A stretch of DNA of 64,000 nucleotides from positions 1 to 64,000 of the forward strand of contig NZ_CP018153.1 in NCBI RefSeq assembly GCF_001889005.1, given 5' to 3'. The notes beneath the pieces were generated by a model. That model had not been told where the DNA came from and ran no database searches. It saw only the letters and a list, made by a program, of their open reading frames with translations. The translations under genes were made by a program, and so were the position numbers. Shown here piece after piece: positions 1 to 9,264 of this stretch (its first letter is position 1; every line of letters starts with the position of its first letter). Source of the stretch: Christiangramia salexigens (GTDB taxonomy: Bacteria; Bacteroidota; Bacteroidia; Flavobacteriales; Flavobacteriaceae).

Positions 1-516
1 ATTCTTTTCTTCTAGAAATTCAGCAAGATGAAAACACCTTGCGGGATTCCTTAGAAAAATCGGTTCCAGCCCACACATTTTCAAGACTTAGAGTTGGATG
101 TTGAGGAATAGACATAACATCACATTTAAGCAGCCTCAGTAATTTATCGGTAATAACTCCAGTACCGGAATCATTATTTTTATTGCCGACCATGACAAGG
201 TTAATACTGTATTTATGCACCACGTAATTAATTAGGGATTCTGTATAAGGATCTTCTGAAATAAGCACCTCCATTTGCAGTTGGAAGAAAAATTTTCAGA
301 TACTTTTTCATCAATTTCCTCGCTGATTATTTTATCAAGATTGATATCCTTCAGCTGCTCCTCAAATAACTCAGATATTTCATACTTTTTAATATTATGG
401 ACAAAATAAACTTTATCTGCTCCTAATTTTTCAGAAATAAAGGAAGCATACCTTATCAAGGTGGTATCCATTTCAGAAAGATCGAGAGCTACCAGTATGT
501 TGTTGAATGAATTCAT
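1..516 (-). pseudogene. Universal stress protein (UspA family), frameshifted, 3' end outside window
   Basis: The 94-residue N-terminal part has the UspA start 'NNILVALDLSE', and a second frame continues with 'MVGNKNNDSGTG', the usual nucleotide-loop region. A second Usp domain then begins ('VWAGTDFSKESRKV'). The frames join if one A is added to the A-run at 274-276. A second shift near 31-34 restores 'FHLAEFLEEKN' up to the window edge. Tandem-Usp proteins of about 270-280 residues are common in flavobacteria and are thought to bind ATP or AMP under stress. The gene lies 39 bp downstream of the BCCT transporter on the same strand, as Usp proteins often do with transporters. Both breaks are in homopolymers, so sequence error is more likely than a true pseudogene. 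Confidence 0.75.
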
Positions 517-555
517 ATTAGTTTATTTTTTTGATCACTTTTTAAATTCCTTTTA

Positions 556-2144
556 CTAACGATATTGGAAACGATCTCTTCGTAATTGTCCAATTGTTTT
601 TTGAGATCTCTTTTCCTCCAGCTTTTTAAGGTCTTCATTTAATCCTTTATAAAGTGAATAGCACATTATGAGAAGGATGACGGCAAAGGGAAGGCCTGTG
701 ACAATGGTTGCGGTCTGTAAGGCTTGCAAACCACCGCCAACTAGTAGTACAGCGGCTACTGATCCTTCGGTTACGGCCCAGAATATTCTTTGTCCTACTG
801 GTGCATCTATCTTTCCTCCTGAGGTAAGGCTGTCAATAACGAGTGAACCTGAATCTGAAGATGTCACAAAGAATCCGGCAATTAATATCACAGCAACAAT
901 ATTGATAACCATTGATAAAGGATAATCCTGAAAGAACACGAATAAAGCAGTTGCGATATCGCTGTTAACGGCATCAACAATTACATTATCACCTCCCATG
1001 GTTTGCTGAATAGCTGAACTTCCGAAAGTTGACATCCAAAAGAAGGTTACCAGTGAGGGAACCAATAATACACCAAGAATAAATTCTCTGATTGTTCTTC
1101 CCTTAGAAATTCGGGCGATGAACATACCTACGAAAGGAGACCATCCAATCCACCAGCCCCAGTAGAATACTGTCCATGCATTTTGCCAGGAGCCACCAGT
1201 ATAGGTTTCACTCCAGGTGGAAATTTCAAGAAAATTATATAAATAGCTTCCTGTATTCTCTACAAAAGACCTGAAAATAAATATAGTAGGGCCAAGGATC
1301 AATGCCAGTAATAATAAGATTACGGCAACTCTCATGTTCCATTCACTAAGTACTTTTACACCTTTATCTACACCTAATACTACAGAAGTTGTAGCTATTA
1401 ATGTGATCCCGGCGATTAATAAGATTTGTGTGGTTAAGCCATCTGCAAGCCCAAAAACATGATTTAGACCAGAAGCTATTTGTTGTACACCAAACCTAGA
1501 GAAGTTGCCAGGCCAAAAAGAGTAGCGAGAACCGCAAAAATATCGATGAGATCCCCAATTTTTCCATAGATCCTGTCTCCTAAGAACGGATAGAAAATAG
1601 ATCTGATAGTAAGGGGTAATCCACGGGAATATGTAAAATAAGACAAGGATAATCCTACCAGGGCATATACAGCCCAGGGGTGGAATCCCCAGTGAAGAAA
1701 GGTGAAGTTCATAGCCTCTGTGGCAGCGGCGGCTGTACCTGCTTCTGCCATAGGTGGATTATTAAAATGCATGATTGGTTCTCCAACCCCAAAAAACAGT
1801 AATCCAATTCCCATCCCGGCGCTAAACAACATTGCGAACCAGGACATGGTCTTAAATTCAGGTTTCGCATTTTGTCCTCCAATTCGAAGTTTTCCGAATT
1901 TACTAAGAGCGAGGTAGATTAGGAAAATCAGGAATACATTCACTGAAAGTATAAAAAACCAGTCTGCCTTTTGAGCTACCGCGGTTTGAAGTTCTGAAAA
2001 GTATTGTTCTGCCCCTTCCTTAAATATAAGAGTAAGAGCTATACTTAGTATGATAATAAAAGACGAAATAAAGAATACCGGACCATTGACTTCCAGACCG
2101 AATATTGATTTTTTTTCGTCGCTTCTTGTAACTTTTTCTGCCAT
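556..2144 (-). pseudogene. BCCT-family betaine/choline/carnitine transporter, one frameshift
   Basis: Two open frames (1476-2144 and 556-1335) together make one BCCT transporter of about 529 residues. Adding one base to the CC pair at 1490-1491 restores 'LGLGVQQIASGLNHVFGLA' and joins them. The BCCT signature 'AWTVFYWGWWIGWSPFVG' is present, as are 'SAGMGIGLLFFGVGEP' and 'FFVTSSDSGSLV'; about 12 hydrophobic segments are visible. The family imports compatible solutes using Na+ or H+. It lies 21 bp downstream of a porin gene and 39 bp upstream of a usp gene, which suggests an osmoprotectant uptake operon. The substrate cannot be read from sequence. The single indel with no other damage suggests a sequencing error. 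Confidence 0.85.
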
Positions 2145-2165
2145 AAGATTTTAATTCTTTATTGT

Positions 2166-3313
2166 TTAGAAATAGTAACCAAAATTGATATTAAATCGCG
2201 CTTCCCATTTAGCATCGGGATTTCCCTTTGCAAAATCATCCACAAAATTGCCTCCCAGCCAGGAATGGTTATATCTGCTGCATAATCGATATAAGTGTAT
2301 AACTGACCTGCAGTTATCAAAACGCCAGTCACATTCATAAAAGAATCCTCAAAGCGATCTACTTTCTTATCCATGTAGCCAAAATCGTTGTAGAATTGAA
2401 GGTTGGATATAGGTCCTAATTCTACAGGGATATTTCTGGAGACTGCAAGGGAATAAATATTGAAATCTGCTGCTATTGAATATGGAAACCCATAGGCGCC
2501 CATTTGAAGTGTCTCCCTTGATTCCCCAGGAAGGTTTTCAGGATTGTGAGCCACATTCATCGCCTGAGCTTTCAAATTCCAGCGACCCCAATTACGTTCA
2601 TAATGCAGTGCTATTCCGTGATGGTCACCCGTTTTTTCAGTATCTAGATTATAAAGGCCACCATATTGAGCCGACACTCCAAGGCGGTTTATTGACTTCT
2701 CTCCAAACTTATAGATCAATTTTCCATTTACCTGGTTGATCTCTTTGTTACGTCCAACTACATCATAGGAATATCTGTTAGGTGAGGACTCGGTAGTGCT
2801 CCAAATTGAAGCTCCTCAGAATTCTTATAAAATGCCAGTTGATATTCAAAATCATCACCTACGTGAAGAAATTTAACTCCCATATCATGGTCATCTTCCA
2901 ATCCCATATAATAGGTGAGATTAAAGAACCAATTATGTGAATTGTATTGTTGGATCCCAAACGGAACCTGACTTAAACCTAACTGAACTTCGTCTTCTTC
3001 ATTAATTCGGTAACCATCCATCCTGCTTGAGGAATCCGCCCCCGAATGCCTGTGAATATAATCTGTATTCAGCATTAAGATAAATGTCTTTCCACGAAGC
3101 ATCAAAATTCACTCGGAACATATCATATCCAAAGTCACCGCTCGTTTCTTTTGTCCATCTTTCCAGGAAGAAAGATTGTAATTGAATCTAAGAGCTCCGC
3201 CAACATTAATTTGGGTTCCTCTTGAGCCTTAACCGGACTAAAACTAAAAAATATAAGTCCTGCAATAATGAGATTAAAGAAACTAAGTTTTGGTAGGGTA
3301 TTTCTCTTTTCAT
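2166..3313 (-). pseudogene. Outer-membrane porin paralogue, multiply frameshifted
   Basis: Pieces in different frames reconstruct a near copy of the next porin (3382-4527): 'VGGALRFNYN', 'QVPFGIQQYNSHNWFFNL', 'YYMGLEDDHDMG', 'NKEINQVNGK', 'AQYGGLYNLDTE' and a C-terminal 'FNINFGYYF'. The start is an ATG at 3313 followed by a signal peptide ending SPVKAQ. About seven single-base shifts are needed (near 2275, 2800, two near 3020-3035, 3143, 3211 and 3302), almost all missing bases in short runs. Restoring them gives 384 residues against 381 in the paralogue. No nonsense substitution is needed. Either the region is poorly sequenced or this copy decayed very recently. Confidence 0.8.
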
Positions 3314-3381
3314 TTATCGTTTCGGTTTTTGGTTTTGTAATAAAATCTAGCCTTAATTCAGCCTGTAGAGGTCTAATTAGA

Positions 3382-4527
3382 TTAGAAATAGTAACCTACA
3401 TTGATATTGAAACGGGCCTCCCATTTAGCGTCGGGATTTCCAGCTGCAAAATCGTCTTCAAAATTACCACCCAACCATGAGTGGTTGTAGCCTGCAGCAT
3501 AATCTATATAAGTATAAATGAAACCTGAGTTTATAAGAATTCCAGTGACATTCATAAATGAATTTTCAAATCCGGGAGTTCTTTTATTCATAAAGCCGAA
3601 ATCATTATACAGTTCTATATGTTTTACAAGACGGGTGTCCGCTTCAAAAATTCTTGAAATCCCAACATTATAGATCTCAAAATTTGATGCTACTTCGTAA
3701 GGAACGCCATAAGCCCCCATTTTAATAATATTTCTGGTTTGACCTTGAGCATTTTCAGGATTGAAACCGGCTTTGAGCGCCTGCGCTTTTATGAACCAGT
3801 CCTCAGTTTTATATTCATAATGTACGGCAAAGGCATAACGATCTCCGTTCTCTTCTGTATCAAGATTATAAAGCCCACCATATTTTGCTGAAGCGCCTAT
3901 TTTGTGTTTTGGGGTGTTATCTGGTTTGAAAAGGATCTTTCCGTTAACTTGATTGATCTCTTTATTTCGTCCTACGATATCATAAGAATATCTTAGCGAT
4001 GAGGCTTCAGTGTTGCTTCCAAACCTTAGTTCTTCAGCATTTTTAAAGAATCCAAAATGATATTCGAACCTATCGCCATTATAGGTGTAGGTGATTCCCA
4101 TGTCATGATCGTCCTCCAGACCTACATAGTAAGGGAGATTTAGAAAGAAATTATGTGAATTATAGCGCTCAATTCCAAATGGAACTTTAGCAAGTCCCAC
4201 TTCAACTTTACGTTTTTCGTCAATATTATATCCAAAAACTCCATGCTTCAAAAAATCTCCTCCAAAACCTCTGGAGTAGAATCGGTATTCTGCATCTATA
4301 TAAATTCCCTGATAAGAGCCATTCACATTTAATCGGAAAAGGTCATAACCAAAATCGCCACCACGGTTTTTTTGACCTTCCTTCCAGGATGAATAATTAT
4401 AGTTAAAACGAAGAGCGCCACCCACAGAAAGTTCCGGATCTTCCTGAGCGTTTAGTTTAGTAAACAGCATCAGAAAAAAAGATGAAATTAAAATGCAATT
4501 GGAGATTAGACGTAATGTTCTTTGCAT
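3382..4527 (-). CDS. Outer-membrane porin (phosphate-selective porin O/P-like)
   Basis: This 381-residue protein has a signal peptide ending near 'LFTKLNAQ' and then alternating aromatic strands typical of a 16-18-strand porin, ending with the aromatic C-terminus 'FNINVGYYF' used for barrel insertion. Motifs 'GGALRFNYN', 'VPFGIERYNSHNFFLNLPYYVGLEDDHDMG' (in part) and 'KYGGLYNLDTEENGDRYA' resemble flavobacterial porins annotated as O/P-like. It is the first gene of a minus-strand run porin-porin-BCCT-usp, so it probably lets osmolytes through the outer membrane for the BCCT carrier; that substrate link is inferred from neighbours only. It is intact, unlike its frameshifted paralogue 68 bp downstream. 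Confidence 0.75.
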   Translation of the reverse strand: MQRTLRLISNCILISSFFLMLFTKLNAQEDPELSVGGALRFNYNYSSWKEGQKNRGGDFGYDLFRLNVNGSYQGIYIDAEYRFYSRGFGGDFLKHGVFGYNIDEKRKVEVGLAKVPFGIERYNSHNFFLNLPYYVGLEDDHDMGITYTYNGDRFEYHFGFFKNAEELRFGSNTEASSLRYSYDIVGRNKEINQVNGKILFKPDNTPKHKIGASAKYGGLYNLDTEENGDRYAFAVHYEYKTEDWFIKAQALKAGFNPENAQGQTRNIIKMGAYGVPYEVASNFEIYNVGISRIFEADTRLVKHIELYNDFGFMNKRTPGFENSFMNVTGILINSGFIYTYIDYAAGYNHSWLGGNFEDDFAAGNPDAKWEARFNINVGYYF

Positions 4528-4682
4528 ATGGGTAGGGTTATAGACGAAAATGCAAATTACAGTAGAAATCAGTGCGATAAAATAGGTAGGGTGGCTTTTA
4601 GGAATACTTTAAATTATTAGCCCCTATAATGCAGTGTAATAACAAAATTTTTAGAAACCTAATTTTTTTCGATTTTTTGTTT

Positions 4683-4709
4683 AAAAAAAGCTCCATACAA
4701 TGGAGCCTT
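4683..4709 (-). terminator. Rho-independent terminator of kdsA
   Basis: GCTCCAT (4690-4696), loop ACA and ATGGAGC (4700-4706) form a perfect 7-bp stem. On the minus strand it is followed by a run of T (4689-4683). It lies 33 bp past the kdsA stop. Confidence 0.85.
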
Positions 4710-4741
4710 AGGTGATTCGTAAATTAATATTCTCTTAAACC

Positions 4742-5560
4742 TTACAAAGAATTAACGGTTTTTCTGATGGCGGTAAGGTTGGTCAATAATTTTTTCAAAT
4801 GTGCAAGATCGAGCATATTTGCTCCATCACTTTTGGCATTTGCCGGATCAAAATGAGTTTCAATAAATAAGCCGTCTACATTGTTCACTATACCTGCACG
4901 GGCTATGGTTTCGATCATGTCGGGACGACCACCGGTCACTCCACTGCTTTGATTGGGCTGTTGAAGTGAATGTGTAACATCAAGTACAGTAGGAGCAAAT
5001 TCTCTCATCGTTGGAATTCCTCTAAAATCCACAATTAAATCCTGATAGCCGAACATGGTGCCTCGATCGGTAACCATTACCTGATCATTATTGCAATCGG
5101 TCACTTTGGTGACTGCATGTTGCATGCTTTCCGGACTCATAAACTGTCCCTTTTTAAGGTTCACTACCTTGCCGGTTTCGGCTGCAGCGACCACCAGGTC
5201 GGTTTGTCTAACAAGGAATGCTGGTATTTGCAGAACATCTACATACTCTGCAGCCATACGAGCATCTTCAATTTCATGTATATCTGTAACGGTAGGAATA
5301 TCGAAGGTTTCCGAAACCTTCCTAAGGATCTTTAATGCTTTTTCATTTCCAATTCCTGTAAAACTATCAATTCGGCTTCTATTAGCTTTTTTGAAAGATC
5401 CTTTAAAGATGTATGGGATCTCAAGCTTATCTGTGATCTTAAGAACTTTTTCGGCAATTCTAAGAGCCATATCTTCACCTTCTATGGCGCAAGGACCTGA
5501 TAAAAGAAAGAAGTTATTGCTTTTTGTATGTTTTATCTTGGGTATTTTATCCAGTTTCAT
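4742..5560 (-). CDS. kdsA: 3-deoxy-8-phosphooctulonate (KDO-8-P) synthase
   Basis: KdsA condenses phosphoenolpyruvate with arabinose-5-phosphate to give KDO-8-phosphate for lipopolysaccharide inner core. The 272-residue TIM barrel shows 'LSGPCAIEGEDM', 'FKGSFKKANRS', 'TDIHE', 'QIPAFLVRQTDL', 'VNLKKGQFMSP', 'TDRGTMFGY', 'DVTHSLQQPN' and 'GLFIETH'. A Cys in 'GPCAIE' (residue 24), with the later His, Glu and Asp, matches the metal-dependent class (Aquifex type) rather than the Asn-containing E. coli class. I start at the ATG at 5560; a TTG three codons upstream is less likely. The gene is monocistronic with its own terminator. Confidence 0.95.
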   Translation of the reverse strand: MKLDKIPKIKHTKSNNFFLLSGPCAIEGEDMALRIAEKVLKITDKLEIPYIFKGSFKKANRSRIDSFTGIGNEKALKILRKVSETFDIPTVTDIHEIEDARMAAEYVDVLQIPAFLVRQTDLVVAAAETGKVVNLKKGQFMSPESMQHAVTKVTDCNNDQVMVTDRGTMFGYQDLIVDFRGIPTMREFAPTVLDVTHSLQQPNQSSGVTGGRPDMIETIARAGIVNNVDGLFIETHFDPANAKSDGANMLDLAHLKKLLTNLTAIRKTVNSL

Positions 5561-5687
5561 CGAGTTCAATTTGATACAAAGATAATTGAATTAATGGCGC
5601 ATCACAATCGCTTAATTTTAGCGATTATCGAATAGACGATTTAATTTTATTGTAAATTAGAGTCTTACATACTTAAAGACCAAAAAG

Positions 5688-6171
5688 ATGAAGATCAGTG
5701 AATTTTTGATTCCCCAGCTTCAACAGGAAGTAGCCTTAACCGAAAAATTCTTCAACGTATTCCAACGGATAATTAGACTATAAACCTCATGAAAGATCCA
5801 TGACGATAAGGCAAATTGCAAATCATCTTTCTGAAATTCCCGTATGGATTACGGGAACCATGGAGGCTGAATCATTGGATGTCGCCGGATATAAATCTCC
5901 CGATAATTCCACAGTTGAGGATATTATAAAAGAATTGAAGAAGAATACCACTGCTGCCGAGACCTCGCTGAAAAAATCAGATAAAGAATTTGAAAGATCA
6001 TGGAAAATGATCAAGGATGGAGAGACCCTGTTCGAAATGCCTAAATTCAATGTATTGCAATCTATGGTGATGAATCAGTTTCCGCATCACAGGGCGCAAC
6101 TGGGAGTTTATTTTAGATTGCTGGATATTTCCGTTCCTGCAACCTATGGTCCTTCTGCAGATGAATCATAA
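5688..6171 (+). pseudogene. DinB-family protein, frameshifted near the N-terminus
   Basis: The ATG at 5688 opens 'MKISEFLIPQLQQEVALTEK'. Adding one A to the run at 5743-5747 and one A at 5771-5772 restores 'ILQRIPTDKLDYKPHERSM' and joins the frame 'TIRQIANHLSEIPVWITGTME'. The corrected protein is 161 residues. The DinB four-helix bundle is recognised by 'IANHLSEIP' and the C-terminal 'MNQFPHHRAQLGVYFRLLD', whose His residues would bind a divalent metal, followed by 'VPATYGPSADE'. Some relatives are metal-dependent thiol (bacillithiol) transferases; the function here is unknown. Two homopolymer indels in about 30 bp point to sequence error. Confidence 0.75.
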
Positions 6172-6173
6172 AA

Positions 6174-6198
6174 AACCACCCTTTTGAGGTGGCTTTAA
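6174..6198. terminator. Bidirectional terminator between the DinB gene and the CHRD lipoprotein
   Basis: CCACC (6176-6180) pairs with GGTGG (6188-6192). An A-run on the left and a T-rich stretch on the right let it serve both converging genes. Confidence 0.7.
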
Positions 6199-6224
6199 TT
6201 TTTTGGTTGTGGTTAGTTAACTTA

Positions 6225-6774
6225 TTAAAATATGCTGAATTCACCGCAAGCTACAGGAATTGTGGCTACATAAGATCCATCATTATTGAGACCATGCAAT
6301 ACGATCACCCTTTTCTCTATATTAGCAAGCTCCTCCTTGGTTGGATTACCGTTTTCCCCTAATTTAAAGGTTCTTTCGTAACTTATATTTCCATTTTCAT
6401 CTGCTGTTGGAAAATCGTCAAGGGGAAGTAACACCTCTCCATAAAACGGAGCTCCTTCAGGAATGGTAATTATACCGTCTTTCATCAGTATCTGCAGAAG
6501 CCGGAGGGCAGGTAGCATTTTTAGAGCTATCACTTAATCCATGAATGTGTTGTGGATGAGCCATATTTGGCTCCATGCCCTGAGCTTCAACTACTACAGA
6601 TAGTACATTGTCGTTAATACTAATTGCAGCAGTTCCGCTTACTCCGGAATCATTTAATTGAGATAGCTGAGCAGAATAGGTGTCAAATTCTTCAACTTCA
6701 ACATCATCATCGTCACTACAGCTGGTTAATCCTAGGAGGGCTAATGAGAAAAATAATCCTTTAATAATTTTCAT
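6225..6774 (-). pseudogene. CHRD-like lipoprotein, one frameshift
   Basis: The N-terminus is a lipoprotein signal (lipobox LTSC, Cys19) followed by DDDD, the acidic pattern linked to surface export of lipoproteins in Bacteroidetes. The body has 'SGVSGTAAISINDNVLSVVVEAQGM' (in part) and 'HPQHIHG', the hallmark of CHRD-like domains, which have a Cu/Zn superoxide dismutase-like fold. Removing one base from the T-run at 6480-6482 (AAA on the coding strand) gives '...SADTDEDGIITIPEGAPFYGEV...' and a 182-residue protein ending 'VACGEFSIF'. The molecular role is unknown. It has no operon partners and faces the DinB gene across a shared terminator. Confidence 0.65.
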
Positions 6775-7137
6775 AGTAATTTTTATTGGTTCGTGTCAAA
6801 ACTAGAAAGCACGAAAAAGTTGCTCAAGAAAATTAAAATTGTTTAACAGACCTCTGCTTGGGTTTTTAACAGTAGACTTTTGCCTGTTTGAATGCAATAG
6901 GTTAAAGTTGAGGTGTATGGCAGTATTTATTGGGATTATGATCTGAAAAGACCTTAACCTTTTTGGGTAATTTTAGAGTTTTAGTGAGTTAAGGACTATT
7001 TCTAAATTAGTGAAAGCATATTTTTATGTTGAAAACTATATAAAAACGATTGATTTACAGTTATTTAAATATATTTTAAAACATCGATGGTTTCGCGAAA
7101 AATAGCTGTACATTTGCAGCCTTAAAATTAAGGCTAA
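6775..7137 (+). promoter_or_regulatory. 363-bp intergenic region with typA promoter and leader hairpin
   Basis: The region separates two divergent genes. TACATTTG at 7109-7116 matches the Bacteroidetes -7 element TAnnTTTG. Just after it, AGCCTTAA (7118-7125) and TTAAGGCT (7128-7135) form a perfect 8-bp inverted repeat that ends two bases before the typA ATG. I see nothing else in 6775-7100. Confidence 0.6.
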
Positions 7138-8940
7138 ATGACAGCTATTAGAAATATCGCGATTATCGCACACGTTGACCACGGTAAAACTACCTTGGTT
7201 GATAAAATTATGCATCACTGTGAATTGTTCCGTGATAACGAATCTACAGGTGAACTTATCCTGGATAATAATGATCTTGAAAGAGAGCGTGGAATTACTA
7301 TTACTTCCAAAAACGTTTCTGTAACCTATAAGGATACAAAGGTTAATATTATTGATACTCCTGGTCACGCCGATTTTGGTGGCGAAGTAGAAAGAGTATT
7401 GAACATGGCCGATGGTGTATTACTATTGGTTGATGCCTTTGAAGGGCCTATGCCACAAACACGTTTCGTTCTTCAAAAAGCGATCGATCTTGGTCTTAAA
7501 CCATGTGTGGTTGTAAATAAAGTAGATAAGGAAAACTGTACTCCGGAAGAAGTTCACGAAAAGGTATTTGACCTTATGTTCGAACTTGGAGCAGAAGAAT
7601 GGCAGTTAGACTTCCCAACCGTTTATGGTTCGGCGAAGAATAACTGGATGAGTGAAGACTGGAATAATCAGACTGAGAATATTGAGCCTTTGCTTGATAT
7701 GGTTATTGAACATATTCCTGCTCCAAAGGTAGATTTGGAAGGAACTCCACAAATGCTTATTACTTCATTAGACTTTTCTTCCTTTACGGGAAGGATCGCT
7801 ATTGGGCGTCTTCAAAGAGGAACTCTGAAAGAAAATCAGCAGGTTTCTCTTGTTAAGAGAGATGGAAGCATCAAAAAAACAAGAATTAAAGAACTACATA
7901 CCTTCGAAGGTCTTGGAAGAAGAAAGATCGAAGAAGTACAGGCAGGAGATATCTGTGCGATAGTTGGACTTGAAGGCTTTGAAATTGGAGACACTGTTGC
8001 CGATTTTGAAAACCCTGAAGGACTTAAGACTATCCGTATTGATGAGCCTACTATGAGTATGCTTTTCACAATTAACGACTCACCATTCTTCGGTAAAGAC
8101 GGAAAATTTGTGACATCAAGACATATCAAGGAGCGTTTGATGAAGGAGCTTGAGAAAAACCTTGCTCTTCGTGTAAACGAAACCGATAGTGCCGATAAAT
8201 TTCTGGTTTACGGTCGTGGTGTACTTCACTTATCTGTTTTGATTGAAACAATGAGACGTGAAGGTTACGAACTTCAGATTGGACAGCCACAGGTTATTAT
8301 CAAGGAAATTGATGGAGTAAAATGTGAGCCGGTAGAAGAGCTTACTATAGATCTTCCGGAAGATGTTTCAGGTAAAGCCGTGGAAATGGTGACCATGAGA
8401 AAAGGTGAAATGCTTAGCATGGAAGCCAAAGGTGAGCGTATGAATATTCAGTTCCTTATTCCTTCAAGAGGAATTATCGGACTAAGAAACCAATTGCTTA
8501 CTGCTACTGCTGGTGAAGCGATCATGGCTCACAGATATAAGGAATACCAGCCGTTAAAAGGTGGAATTCCAGAAAGACAGAACGGTTCTTTGGTATCTAT
8601 GGAAAAAGGAAAAGCAATTCCTTATTCTATTGATAAATTACAGGATAGAGGAAAGTTCTTCGTGGATCCGGGTGAGGATATTTATGAAGGTCAGGTAATT
8701 GGTGAGAACTCACGTCAGGATGATATGGTGGTAAATATTACCAAAACCAAAAAGCTTTCTAACGTACGTTCTTCTGGAGCAGATGATAAAGCTAAGATCG
8801 TACCTGCAATTAAATTTTCACTGGAAGAAGCTTTGGAATATATTCAGAAAGATGAATATGTTGAGGTTACTCCAAATCACTTAAGGTTGAGAAAAGTTCT
8901 TCTAACCGAGAATGAGAGAAAAAGATCTAAGGCGATCTAA
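7138..8940 (+). CDS. typA: Ribosome-associated GTPase TypA/BipA
   Basis: TypA is a translational GTPase of the EF-G family that assists 50S subunit assembly and stress adaptation. The 600-residue length is normal. The G domain shows '[10 protein letters not shown]' (11-20), switch II '[16 protein letters not shown]' and 'VVNKVDKE' (G4). EF-Tu-like domain II follows, then the EF-G-like domains with '[18 protein letters not shown]' and the TypA-specific C-terminal region '[21 protein letters not shown]' (in part). It is transcribed alone from a TAnnTTTG promoter and ends in a strong terminator. Confidence 0.97.
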   Translation: MTAIRNIAIIAHVDHGKTTLVDKIMHHCELFRDNESTGELILDNNDLERERGITITSKNVSVTYKDTKVNIIDTPGHADFGGEVERVLNMADGVLLLVDAFEGPMPQTRFVLQKAIDLGLKPCVVVNKVDKENCTPEEVHEKVFDLMFELGAEEWQLDFPTVYGSAKNNWMSEDWNNQTENIEPLLDMVIEHIPAPKVDLEGTPQMLITSLDFSSFTGRIAIGRLQRGTLKENQQVSLVKRDGSIKKTRIKELHTFEGLGRRKIEEVQAGDICAIVGLEGFEIGDTVADFENPEGLKTIRIDEPTMSMLFTINDSPFFGKDGKFVTSRHIKERLMKELEKNLALRVNETDSADKFLVYGRGVLHLSVLIETMRREGYELQIGQPQVIIKEIDGVKCEPVEELTIDLPEDVSGKAVEMVTMRKGEMLSMEAKGERMNIQFLIPSRGIIGLRNQLLTATAGEAIMAHRYKEYQPLKGGIPERQNGSLVSMEKGKAIPYSIDKLQDRGKFFVDPGEDIYEGQVIGENSRQDDMVVNITKTKKLSNVRSSGADDKAKIVPAIKFSLEEALEYIQKDEYVEVTPNHLRLRKVLLTENERKRSKAI

Positions 8941-8961
8941 TTAAATATTATAGATTTGAGA

Positions 8962-8988
8962 AAGCCTGCCATTGGGCGGGCTTTTTTA
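8962..8988 (+). terminator. typA terminator
   Basis: AAGCCTGC (8962-8969) pairs with GCGGGCTT (one G-T pair, ending 8982), followed by TTTTT. Confidence 0.85.
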
Positions 8989-9011
8989 TGGATTATACTT
9001 AAATAAAAATT

Positions 9012-9260
9012 ATGACTGAATTTTTAGGAATATCTGTCACCGAATGGATTGGATATTTAGCTTCTTTCTTTGTGTTGCTTTCTTTTTTAATGAGGAATAT
9101 TGTCACCTTAAGATATGTGAACAGTGTGGGGTGCATTTTCTTTGTGGTCTATGGTTTCCTTCTGGATTCCTGGCCTATCATAATAACCAATCTTGCAATA
9201 GTAAGCGTGAACTTTTTTTACCTGTTCATTAATAAGCGGAAACCGGAGACGGCGGCATAA
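9012..9260 (+). CDS. Small inner-membrane protein, YgjV-like
   Basis: This is an 82-residue protein with three hydrophobic segments (about 11-28, 35-50 and 53-72) and a basic tail 'NKRKPE'. The pattern 'EWIGYLASFFVLLSFLMRN', 'LRYVNSVGCIFFVVYG' and 'PIIITNLAIVSVNFFYL' resembles the Imp-YgjV family of membrane proteins of unknown function, which are distant relatives of half-SWEET proteins. The assignment comes from pattern recognition only. It follows the typA terminator by about 25 bp and converges on the ppgK-like gene 4 bp away. Confidence 0.65.
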   Translation: MTEFLGISVTEWIGYLASFFVLLSFLMRNIVTLRYVNSVGCIFFVVYGFLLDSWPIIITNLAIVSVNFFYLFINKRKPETAA

Positions 9261-9264
9261 GCTT

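Noticed and set aside
668..925. Plus-strand open frame opposite the BCCT gene, and many similar frames opposite real genes
   Set aside because: These are shadows of strongly family-like genes on the other strand and show no recognisable protein pattern.
1..6774. Genomic island or decaying region as cause of the broken genes
   Set aside because: Gene content is ordinary for the lineage, there are no mobile genes or tRNA boundary, and the breaks are simple homopolymer indels.
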